Of a stretch of DNA of 64,000 bases, positions 35,491-41,369 are shown one piece after another. Where the stretch lies: contig JAFXKI010000007.1 in assembly GCA_017531845.1 (NCBI GenBank), positions 124,001 to 188,000 of the forward strand. The letters run 5' to 3'. Under the pieces are notes generated by a model. The model saw nothing but the letters and a program-made list of their open reading frames with translations. It made no database searches and was not told the origin of the DNA. Both the position numbers and the translations under genes were made by a program. This stretch comes from Opitutales bacterium (GTDB taxonomy: Bacteria > Verrucomicrobiota > Verrucomicrobiia > Opitutales > UBA953). Every line of letters begins with the position of its first letter. Position 1 is the first letter of the stretch.

Positions 35491-35913
35491 TTATTTTTTA
35501 AGGAAAAAGAGAACGCCGAGCGCGGCGGCGGCAATAACGGCAATTTTCAAAATTTCGGCGGAATCGTTGCGCGTGAGATTGTTTGCGACGGTTTCCGCGA
35601 CGGCGTTCGACGAGTTCACGGAATCGGAAACGGCGGCGGTCATTCGGTTTTGCGTGTCCACAATCATTTCCTGCGTTCCCGCCATAACTTCGCCCGCCCA
35701 ATCAAAAGCCGTTTGAACAAGGTCGTCTGAAAGCTGTTCGACGTGAACCGCCGCGCCGCCGCCCGTGCCAATTCCTGCGCCCGTGTCGCTTTGCGAAATT
35801 GTCGCTCCGGCAAGGTTTATGACTGCGCCGCTCCCGCTGTTGGAAAGTTGCGCTTGTTGGTTGTAATTGTTCGAGGTTGTCGAACTGCTTGAAGAACTTT
35901 TCTTGCTTCCCAT
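35491..35913 (-). CDS. Tail-anchored virion-type membrane protein
   Basis: The protein has 140 residues. A Ser/Gln/Gly-rich N-terminal region (MGSKKSSSSSSTTSNNYNQQ) leads to a helical centre and one C-terminal membrane segment (ILKIAVIAAAALGVLFFLKK). The TM-then-KK ending is shared with the proteins at 36374 and 36622, so three proteins of the operon have the same tail-anchored plan. This fits proteins that line the internal membrane of a tailless virion. Confidence 0.7.
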   Translation of the reverse strand: MGSKKSSSSSSTTSNNYNQQAQLSNSGSGAVINLAGATISQSDTGAGIGTGGGAAVHVEQLSDDLVQTAFDWAGEVMAGTQEMIVDTQNRMTAAVSDSVNSSNAVAETVANNLTRNDSAEILKIAVIAAAALGVLFFLKK

Positions 35914-35916
35914 GAC

Positions 35917-36369
35917 TTAAATTTCTTTAATGAGCTCAATTTTGGTCGGTTGAAAACCGAGGCGATTTAGCGCGGCAAACACGCCCGGGCGAAAGGTTTC
36001 CGCGAGGATTCCGGCGCAACCGTGTTCCCGCGCGTATTCTTCCAATTTCGGCAAAAAAACGTCGTAAGTGCATTTCTCCCCTTGCGAGGCGCAACCTTCG
36101 ACAAAAAGAAGTTTTTTCCCTTCCCGGATTTGAGCCGAAAGAAAGAGAGTTCCCTTGCGTTCGTTTTCGCGAAAAATTCCGAGTAAAACGAGTTCCCCGG
36201 CAATCCAACGCCGCCGCATGATTTCTTTTTCAGCGGCGATGTTTGAAAGCGGAATCGTCTCAAAATCCGCCGACGCACGCACATCGTAATCGATTACGCG
36301 CAAAACGGCGCGCGCGAGGATTTTTGAATCCTTGCGCACGATTTCGCCGTTTTGTGTGTGCCGCGCCAT
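35917..36369 (-). CDS. GNAT-fold acetyltransferase-like protein
   Basis: The protein has 150 residues. The predicted strand-helix order and the segment DVFLPKLEEYAREHGCAGILAETFRPGVFAALNRLGFQPTKI, with the usual C-terminal NRLGF ending, resemble GCN5-related acetyltransferases. The acetyl-CoA-binding Q/RxxGxG/A loop is not clearly seen. It lies between two membrane-protein genes in the operon with spacings of 3-5 bp. Whether it modifies host or virion proteins is unknown. Confidence 0.6.
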   Translation of the reverse strand: MARHTQNGEIVRKDSKILARAVLRVIDYDVRASADFETIPLSNIAAEKEIMRRRWIAGELVLLGIFRENERKGTLFLSAQIREGKKLLFVEGCASQGEKCTYDVFLPKLEEYAREHGCAGILAETFRPGVFAALNRLGFQPTKIELIKEI

Positions 36370-36373
36370 CTGA

Positions 36374-36619
36374 CTACTTTTTCAAAAGGTAAATCGCGAT
36401 CAATGCCGCTCCCGCGATACCGAGAGCGAGAAGCCAATTCACGCCCGCGGAATTGCTCTGCGTGCCGGAAAAATTGACGTTCCCGAAAGAAAAATTTCCG
36501 GTAGTGCCGCCGCGCGCGTCTCCGCTTGTCGCTCCGGACTGCGGAGAACTACTCATTTCGGAGCTAAGCACGCCGCCGCCCATTTGCGCCGCCGTTGCCG
36601 CCGCTGTGCCTGTCGCCAT
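36374..36619 (-). CDS. Small tail-anchored virion-type protein
   Basis: The protein has 81 residues from the ATG at 36619 (MATGTAAATAAQMGGG), which follows the upstream stop by 2 bp. The frame extends further upstream but overlaps the previous gene. The N-terminal part is low-complexity Ala/Gly/Ser/Thr, and the C terminus is a single membrane segment ending in KK (WLLALGIAGAALIAIYLLKK). It has the same plan as its two neighbours. Confidence 0.7.
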   Translation of the reverse strand: MATGTAAATAAQMGGGVLSSEMSSSPQSGATSGDARGGTTGNFSFGNVNFSGTQSNSAGVNWLLALGIAGAALIAIYLLKK

Positions 36620-36621
36620 TG

Positions 36622-36885
36622 TTATTTCAAAAGTTTTTTGACAACGAGAAGAACGACAACGCCGCCCAAGCCGATAGCAATGTATTTCGCCCACGGCGTG
36701 ACGGAAACGACTTGTGTTTGTTGTGCAGGCGCGGAAACGGGTGTAGTTTCGCCCTTGTTTCCGGTATTGATTCCAACAATATCGCCGACTGCGTCGGTGA
36801 TACCGTTGACAACGTCAAGCGCGCCCGTCACACCGTTTTTCAGCGTGTCAATTCCTCCGTTGAGTGTGTCGATAATAGAAGCCAT
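36622..36885 (-). CDS. Small tail-anchored virion-type protein with strong ribosome-binding site
   Basis: The protein has 87 residues starting MASIIDTLNGGIDTLKNGVT. A perfect AAGGAGG lies 7 nt upstream and decides this start over the longer frame to 36927. An amphipathic N-terminal helix is followed by a Pro/Gln/Thr linker and a C-terminal TM segment with lysines (YIAIGLGGVVVLLVVKKLLK). It directly follows the capsid gene; strong translation fits an abundant structural protein. Confidence 0.72.
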   Translation of the reverse strand: MASIIDTLNGGIDTLKNGVTGALDVVNGITDAVGDIVGINTGNKGETTPVSAPAQQTQVVSVTPWAKYIAIGLGGVVVLLVVKKLLK

Positions 36886-36905
36886 TTTTTTAGCCTCCTT
36901 TCCGA

Positions 36906-37754
36906 TTAGAGCGACGAAACGACGCAATCAATGATACAATTCGGCGAAATCGCTTCTTCCGTGACAACGCGGATGTTGAAATTTGTTTTTTCCGAATTGA
37001 GAATGCCGGACTTAACGCGCCCCTGATTCAACATAATATGCGTCCATTTTCCGGAGTCTTCCATGTCATGCATTCGGTTAATGAGCGCAAAATCCTTGTC
37101 CTTGACGTGATAAATCGACGTTGTTCCGAGATAAACCTCGATTTCTTTGATTTTGTTTGTATCAAAGTGAAGAGCCTGCAAAAGCCCACGGACGGGAACG
37201 TCGTAGCAATACACGCCGCCCGCGTTCGCTGAAAATTGCTTCGTATAAAGAACCGTCTGCAAAAATTCGCCCGGCGGGAGCGCGGTTTCGTAGGTCGTTC
37301 CGTTTTCCGTGACCGTCTGCCGGGTAAGGTCGTAAAACTGATACCCTTTGAGTTCGGGAACGGAATCAAGCCCGGATTTAATTTTCACCTCAATCGTGAA
37401 AAGCTGAACGCCCGGACCTGTGCCGATGCAGAGAGCATCTTCCAACGCGGGCGTTTCCGCCCAAGGACGCTCAAAATAAATCGTAAGGCTGTTCGGGTCG
37501 TCGTATTGACCGCGCCCGTAAAGAGAATTGATTTCGTGAAGCTGTTCCGGCGTGTATCGAAGAAACTCCATGCCGTTCAGCAACATTCGGACATATTCAA
37601 ATTCTTTTACGCCGTAGGGCGATTCCGTCGTTCCCGAGCCTGTCAAAACGATTTTGTGATAGCGGCGCCCGAGGTTCAAATTCATCGTGGCAAGCCCGCC
37701 AACACTTACGCCGAAAAAGCCGTTGAGCGTTTCGCAAACAACATTCGGATTCAT
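36906..37754 (-). CDS. Candidate double-jelly-roll major capsid protein
   Basis: A 282-residue beta-rich protein without signal or TM segment. Several stretches look like DJR capsid proteins: FEYVRMLLNGMEFLRYTPEQ (strand, NG turn, strand, then a helix ending INSLYG), LTIYFERPWAETP followed by EDALCIGTGPGVQLFTIEVKI, and a second set YCYDVPVRGLLQALHFDTNKIKEIEVYLG closing with IDCVVSSL. The size matches PM2 P2 (~269). It is the largest gene in the operon apart from the surface proteins and lies about 0.4 kb downstream of the packaging ATPase, as in other DJR viruses. The call is by pattern and context; structure prediction would settle it. Confidence 0.7.
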   Translation of the reverse strand: MNPNVVCETLNGFFGVSVGGLATMNLNLGRRYHKIVLTGSGTTESPYGVKEFEYVRMLLNGMEFLRYTPEQLHEINSLYGRGQYDDPNSLTIYFERPWAETPALEDALCIGTGPGVQLFTIEVKIKSGLDSVPELKGYQFYDLTRQTVTENGTTYETALPPGEFLQTVLYTKQFSANAGGVYCYDVPVRGLLQALHFDTNKIKEIEVYLGTTSIYHVKDKDFALINRMHDMEDSGKWTHIMLNQGRVKSGILNSEKTNFNIRVVTEEAISPNCIIDCVVSSL

Positions 37755-37776
37755 TGCTTGTTTTTCCCTTTCTCAA

Positions 37777-37899
37777 TTAGGCGTTAAACATGTTTCGGAC
37801 AACCGGAATTTTGTCGGTAATGCCGAATTTTCGTTCGAGGATAATTCCCGCCAACGCAACGGCGGAAAAAATGAGTGCGGTTTTGAGTTTTTTGTTCAT
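37777..37899 (-). CDS. 40-residue membrane peptide upstream of the capsid gene
   Basis: I translated this by hand: it starts MNKKLKTALIFSAVALAGII, continues LERKFGITDKIPVVRNMFNA, then stops. A basic N terminus precedes one TM segment. No strong ribosome-binding site is visible, so confidence is moderate. It fits the pattern of small membrane proteins around the capsid gene. Confidence 0.55.
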   Translation of the reverse strand: MNKKLKTALIFSAVALAGIILERKFGITDKIPVVRNMFNA

Positions 37900-37983
37900 G
37901 ACTTTTTGTGTGGTTTTTAGTTTGTGATGAAATTTTTGATACAAAAAAAGCCGCTCGCAAGCGGCTTTGTGTCGGCAAATGTT

Positions 37984-38181
37984 CTATTTTGTCGGCAAAT
38001 GTTTCATTTTCATTTTTTCGCGGAATTTCGGATTGTTTTTCAGCCATTCAAGAGCTTCTTCCGGCGTAATAACAATGCGCGAAAATCCCGCCTTTCTCAT
38101 CGCGGAAACGTATCCGGGAGAACGCCCGATTTTCGCGGCAAGCTCCTTTCGGGATAAAATTTTTGTATCTAAAATTTGCAT
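37984..38181 (-). CDS. Small helix-turn-helix protein of the element
   Basis: The protein has 65 residues. RKELAAKIGRSPGYVSAMRKAGF is a clear helix-turn-helix with the turn at GRSP, followed by an alpha-helical EEALEWLKNNPKF. The start overlaps the ATPase stop by 13 bp. It could be the element's repressor, an excisionase-like factor or a replication accessory protein. It is the only recognisable regulator in the element. Confidence 0.72.
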   Translation of the reverse strand: MQILDTKILSRKELAAKIGRSPGYVSAMRKAGFSRIVITPEEALEWLKNNPKFREKMKMKHLPTK

Positions 38182-38681
38182 ACTTTCAACGGTTTGAAAA
38201 ATTCCTTGTAAAAAAAGTGATACGGCGGGAGCGACGGCGCGCGCTTCAATCCCTCATCGTTAAACGCTTCCGCGACGATTTCCGCGCTTTCCTTGTGAAC
38301 GCTAAAAAGGAAAAGCGTTCGGCAATTGTCGCGGATTGTCGGAGCGAGCCCGCGCAAGCGTTGGCAGATGAAAACAACCTGATGCCCGCAATGCCGCGAC
38401 ATCGTCGCAAGCCAAAGAAATTTCGCCTTTTCGCCCGCTCCTAAGCCGATGTTTGCGAGGGCTTCGTCTACGATAATAAGGCAGTTCCGGGAACGCTTCG
38501 CGGCAATCAAAAGCGCGTCAAGGCTCGCCGTTCTCCACGTTGCCGGGAACGCATCGCGCAAGGGGTCAAAAACGAGAACACCCTTGCCGCGACGCAAGGC
38601 GCGTTCGGCAAGGCGTTTCGCGGCGTAGCTTTTGCCGCTCGCGGCGCAAATTGTGAACAATTCCGCCCGGAATTGTGTCAT
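38169..38681 (-). CDS. A32/FtsK-HerA-like genome-packaging ATPase
   Basis: The protein has 170 residues from the ATG at 38681 (MTQFRAELFTICAASGKSYAA); a GTG at 38714 is the alternative. The P-loop reads CAASGKSY, so the GKS is kept but the first glycine is missing. Walker B is RNCLIIVDEAL. The sensor region MSRHCGHQVVFICQRLRGLAPTIRDNC, with Gln and Arg, is typical of A32-like packaging ATPases of membrane-containing tailless viruses. It would pump DNA into preformed capsids. It lies upstream of the capsid gene in the same operon. The 5' part overlaps the previous frame by more than 110 bp. Confidence 0.78.
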   Translation of the reverse strand: MTQFRAELFTICAASGKSYAAKRLAERALRRGKGVLVFDPLRDAFPATWRTASLDALLIAAKRSRNCLIIVDEALANIGLGAGEKAKFLWLATMSRHCGHQVVFICQRLRGLAPTIRDNCRTLFLFSVHKESAEIVAEAFNDEGLKRAPSLPPYHFFYKEFFKPLKVCKF

Positions 38682-39252
38682 AAGACTTTTTCTTAAAGTC
38701 TTTTTTTGGGACACATTCCCGCACGCGCGTTGTGGTAAAGTCTTGTGAATAACTCAAAAAGACGAAACGCGGCTTAATTGTGAATAACTTTTTCGCCGGG
38801 TCAAATTCAGCCTCGCAGATTGCGCGCTCTTTCTCCGCCAAAATCCCGCGAACGTGAACACACAAACGCGCCTGTGTGCGGCTCGAAACGCTTTTCCGGT
38901 AAACTCTCCGGATTGCCTTTTTGAAAGGCTCAAAAAACGCCTTTCCTTTCGTATAAGAACGGATTCCGGCTTGCGCCAAAAGCGCGGCAATCGTCTTTGC
39001 CCGATGGTAATATTCCCCCCGTCGCCTCTTGTTGACCAACTGCCAACGAAAATACTTCTTCGGCTTTCCGTATTTCCTTTGGAAATTACGCTCTACGCGC
39101 TTTTTGTGTTCCCATTCCCGCGCGCGTTCACGCGCAACGTCAGCGGCGCGAATTTCGGCAATTTGCGCCATTGCCTCGTCCATATCGTCAGCGCGCCCGA
39201 TGAAAACGAGCGCGCCCGCTAAGCTAAGACTGGTTCTGGGATTCTCTTGCAT
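38566..39252 (-). CDS. First operon gene, basic protein of unknown function
   Basis: The protein has 228 residues and is strongly basic (many Arg and Lys in HKKRVERNFQRKYGKPKKYF and KKAIRRVYRKSVSSRTQARL). I recognise no domain. As the operon's leading gene in a virus with no visible replication protein, a DNA-binding or replication-initiation role is a guess. Its last 50 or so codons overlap the packaging ATPase in another frame. Its start codon lies in the 3' arm of a perfect 12-bp hairpin just inside the right terminal repeat. Confidence 0.6.
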   Translation of the reverse strand: MQENPRTSLSLAGALVFIGRADDMDEAMAQIAEIRAADVARERAREWEHKKRVERNFQRKYGKPKKYFRWQLVNKRRRGEYYHRAKTIAALLAQAGIRSYTKGKAFFEPFKKAIRRVYRKSVSSRTQARLCVHVRGILAEKERAICEAEFDPAKKLFTIKPRFVFLSYSQDFTTTRVRECVPKKDFKKKSYDTIPGGIVHNLRRERQKLRRETPCRTRLASRQGCSRF

Positions 39253-39276
39253 AGGTAGCTCGCAAGCTACCTATGC
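39249..39276 (-). promoter_or_regulatory. Perfect hairpin over the start codon of the right-end operon
   Basis: GCATAGGTAGCT (39249-39260) and AGCTACCTATGC (39265-39276) pair perfectly around a 4-nt loop. The ATG of the first operon gene (39250-39252 on the complement) is inside the stem. It mirrors the hairpin at the left end. Confidence 0.85.
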
Positions 39277-39307
39277 CCCTTTCTCCGCCCTTATCTATGA
39301 CAGGCTC
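39277..39307 (-). repeat. Right terminal inverted repeat of the element
   Basis: Read inward from 39307 it is GAGCCTGTCATAGATAAGGG followed by a purine-rich tract ending in GGGG. The core CTGTCATAGATAA is identical to the left repeat. Confidence 0.92.
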
Positions 39308-39315
39308 TTTTTTAA
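39308..39315. repeat. Right target-site duplication TTTTTTAA
   Basis: It is identical to 31433-31440. Joining the flanks at one copy restores a continuous arsR-cysK intergenic region of about 76 bp. Confidence 0.93.
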
Positions 39316-39344
39316 AATCAATGAATAAAAAGCGTCGCTGTCAA
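39316..39344 (-). promoter_or_regulatory. Candidate cysK promoter, now separated from cysK by the element
   Basis: On the complement, TTGACA (39344-39339) is followed after 17 bp by TTGATT (39321-39316). In the restored empty site this would start transcription within about 10 nt of the cysK ATG. Confidence 0.5.
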
Positions 39345-39375
39345 ACCTAAGAAAAACGGAACACCGCTCACCCGA

Positions 39376-39723
39376 CTACGATTTCAAGGAGGACGCAAGC
39401 TCTCCCAACCTGTTTTTAGTAGAACGGCACAGGCATTCGCAAATCCCAGGAAGCGAATCGTCCGCCAAGGAATAATAAACCTGAATGCCGTCTTTCCGGC
39501 GTTTAACCAAGCCGACAGCGGAAAGTTTTGCCAAATGCCGAGAAATATTTGCCTGTTTCGCACCGGATTCTTCGACAAGCTCCGTAACGTTGAGCTCCCC
39601 CCTGCAACAAAGCAAATTCAGAATACGCAGACGCATAGGTTCCCCCATCGCCGAAAGTTTTTCCGCTATCAGAGAAAGCGCATCGGGACTCAATAAATGC
39701 TTCGCAGACTTCTTCTTTGCCAT
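39376..39723 (-). CDS. ArsR/SmtB-family transcriptional repressor
   Basis: The protein has 115 residues. The winged helix includes MGEPMRLRILNLLCCRGELNVTELVEE and recognition helix SGAKQANISRHLAKLSAVGLVKRRKDGIQVYYSL. Cysteines in LLCCRGEL and in the C-terminal ICECLCRSTK could bind a metal or metalloid or act as a thiol sensor, but the classical ELCVCDL motif is absent. It is divergent from a flavoprotein disulfide reductase. A near-identical 17-bp operator lies in front of each gene, so it very likely represses both. Confidence 0.88.
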   Translation of the reverse strand: MAKKKSAKHLLSPDALSLIAEKLSAMGEPMRLRILNLLCCRGELNVTELVEESGAKQANISRHLAKLSAVGLVKRRKDGIQVYYSLADDSLPGICECLCRSTKNRLGELASSLKS

Positions 39724-39731
39724 GCTCCTAT

Positions 39732-39748
39732 ATTACTGCGTAATCATA
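39732..39748. promoter_or_regulatory. ArsR-type operator, arsR-proximal copy
   Basis: ATTACTGCGTAATCATA, with dyad ATTAC-TGC-GTAAT, is 9 bp upstream of the arsR start. It differs by one base from the copy at 39834-39850. Confidence 0.72.
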
Positions 39749-39822
39749 AAAAAGGAAGCGAACAGTGTGCAGTAAAATACCCGTGACTTCCCGAAAGCAA
39801 CGTTCCCTCTCCCAAATTTTCG

Positions 39823-39851
39823 TTGACTTATAGATTACTGCATAATCATAT
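39823..39851 (+). promoter_or_regulatory. Promoter of the disulfide reductase overlapped by the second operator copy
   Basis: TTGACT (39823-39828) and TCATAT (39846-39851) are spaced 17 bp. The operator ATTACTGCATAATCATA (39834-39850) covers the spacer and -10. The ATG follows only 8 nt after the -10, so the transcript should be leaderless or nearly so. Confidence 0.65.
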
Positions 39852-39859
39852 ATCAAAAT

Positions 39860-41254
39860 ATGAAATACGATTATGACTTAATTTGTATCGGGCTTGGTCC
39901 GGCAGGAATGGCGGTTTCCCTCATGGGAAGTGCGATGGGCTTGAGCGTGCTCGCCGTAGAGCGGGAACACATCGGCGGCGAGTGTATGAATGTCGGGTGT
40001 ATTCCCAGCAAAGGGATTTTGCGGGCGGCAAAACGTGTAAAAACAGCCGGAGAGCTTTTGGGTGAAATCGCGGGAACGCCTCCGCCTCCTTTTGAAAAAA
40101 TTCGCACGCACCTTGATTTTATCGGAGAGAAAAAGACAAAAAATCTTTTTGAAAACGTTCCCGTTGTTTTCGAAGAAGCGCACTTCGTCGATTCTCATAC
40201 GGTTGAGTTCGGAGGGACGAAAAAAACGGCAAAACGCATTTTTATTGCGACGGGAACGCGCCCGGAGCTTCCGAGTATCGAAGGCGCGGAATGCGTTAAA
40301 TTTTTAACGAATGAAAGCTTGTTTTCCTTAGAAAAAATCCCCGAGAGCATGATTATTCTCGGAGGCGGTGCCATCGCCTGTGAAATGGCGCAAGCCTTTT
40401 CCCGCCTCGGTTGCCGCATCACGATGATTCAACGCGGGAAAAGAATTTTGAGCCGTAGCGACGAGGAAGCCGCCTTGCTGATTCAGGAAAAATTTCGTGC
40501 GGAAGGCATTCGCATTCTCACGGGAACGCTCCCGAAATCCGTCCGGCAGTCCGACATCGGCGTTGAGCTGACGACCGATACGGGAGAAATTTTGCGTGCG
40601 GAAAAAATTCTCGCTGCCGCCGGCAGGCGCTTCGATTACACTGCACTCAAACTCGAAAACGCGGGCGTTGCCACGGATGCGCGCGGAAACATTCGCGTGA
40701 ATAAATTTTTGCAAACCTCTCAGGCTCACATTTTCGCCGTCGGCGATTGTAACGGTGCTCATTTATTTTCCCACGCGGCGATGCATCAGGGAATGATCGC
40801 ACTGATGAATGCAATGTTGCCGCGATTCTTGCGGCGGGATTTCAGAAAATACGTCGTTCCGGCAACCTTGTTTTCAGACCCGCAACTTTCCGAAGTCGGC
40901 GCAAGCGAACGCGCATTACGCGCCACGGGAACGCGTTTTGAGACAGTTGTTTGCCGCTACGGAGATTACGGTGCCGCGATTGCGGAAGATGTTACGGACG
41001 GTTTTGTAAAAGCGTTTATCGGACAGACCGGGCGCATTCTCGGTGCCTGTATCGTCGGCGAAGGTTCAGGTGAAATGATTAACGAATGGGCGCTTGCCGT
41101 GCAGAAAAAATTGCGTATTACGGATTTACTGTTTCTCCAGCATTCGTTCCCGACAATGGGATTTTTGAGTAAGCGCATTGCCGAAACCTGGATGATGAAA
41201 AGGACGGAGCCTCCGATTTTCAAAAAAATCTGCCGCTTTTTCTTCCGGCTCTAA
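39860..41254 (+). CDS. FAD-dependent pyridine nucleotide-disulfide oxidoreductase
   Basis: The protein has 464 residues. FAD site IGLGPAGMAVSLMGSAMGLSVL, redox-active pair GGECMNVGCIPSKG, NAD(P) site MIILGGGAIACEMAQAFSRLGC and FAD motif IFAVGDCNG are all present, with the usual dimerisation domain. The family includes dihydrolipoamide dehydrogenase, mercuric reductase and glutathione reductase. MerA's C-terminal Cys pair is absent (the end is KICRFFFRL), so it is not a standard mercuric reductase. Control by an ArsR-type repressor points to metal, metalloid or thiol stress. Confidence 0.87.
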   Translation: MKYDYDLICIGLGPAGMAVSLMGSAMGLSVLAVEREHIGGECMNVGCIPSKGILRAAKRVKTAGELLGEIAGTPPPPFEKIRTHLDFIGEKKTKNLFENVPVVFEEAHFVDSHTVEFGGTKKTAKRIFIATGTRPELPSIEGAECVKFLTNESLFSLEKIPESMIILGGGAIACEMAQAFSRLGCRITMIQRGKRILSRSDEEAALLIQEKFRAEGIRILTGTLPKSVRQSDIGVELTTDTGEILRAEKILAAAGRRFDYTALKLENAGVATDARGNIRVNKFLQTSQAHIFAVGDCNGAHLFSHAAMHQGMIALMNAMLPRFLRRDFRKYVVPATLFSDPQLSEVGASERALRATGTRFETVVCRYGDYGAAIAEDVTDGFVKAFIGQTGRILGACIVGEGSGEMINEWALAVQKKLRITDLLFLQHSFPTMGFLSKRIAETWMMKRTEPPIFKKICRFFFRL

Positions 41255-41292
41255 AATATATTTTGTGCCACCCGGCGTTTATTTTTTTACTG

Positions 41293-41329
41293 AAATACCG
41301 GCTTTGCCTAAGCAAAAGCCGGTATTTTT
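41293..41329. terminator. Bidirectional terminator between the oxidoreductase and GH29 genes
   Basis: AATACCGGCTTT (41294-41305) pairs with AAAGCCGGTATT (41315-41326), followed by T. The upstream A/T content also allows use by the convergent GH29 gene. Confidence 0.88.
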
Positions 41330-41369
41330 CTTTTTCCGGTTTCCGAAAAACCGGTCGCGCAATTCCGCT

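Larger units (their letters stand above)
31441..39307. mobile_element. Transposon-borne putative DJR-capsid virus (7,867 bp)
   Basis: The boundaries are set by terminal inverted repeats (CTGTCATAGATAA shared at both ends) and a perfect 8-bp target duplication. The left end encodes an IS1595/ISXO2-type DDE transposase. The right 6.8 kb is a compact minus-strand operon of about 15 genes in which a packaging ATPase lies just upstream of a candidate double-jelly-roll capsid protein. Small membrane proteins, a fibre-like protein, a BACON-repeat protein and a protamine-like peptide follow. No tail, terminase, portal, polymerase or tyrosine integrase gene is present. The layout fits a small membrane-containing tailless virus (PM2/tectivirus-like lineages) that integrates by DDE transposition. 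Virus identity is inferred from gene arrangement and sequence character; transposition is shown directly. Confidence 0.88.

Noticed and set aside
35917-36369. Endolysin or protease of the viral element
   Set aside because: The C-terminal NRLGF-type pattern fits a GNAT fold better, and no catalytic motif of a lysozyme, amidase or peptidase is visible.
38566-38714. Programmed -1 frameshift fusing the first operon protein to the packaging ATPase at the A-run
   Set aside because: A -1 slip on the A AAA AAA sequence leads to a stop within three codons; the ATPase lies in the other frame (+1), so a standard -1 event cannot join them.
39860-41254. Mercuric reductase (MerA)
   Set aside because: The redox CxxxxC is present, but MerA's C-terminal vicinal cysteines and N-terminal metal-binding domain are missing, and no merR/merT-like genes are nearby.
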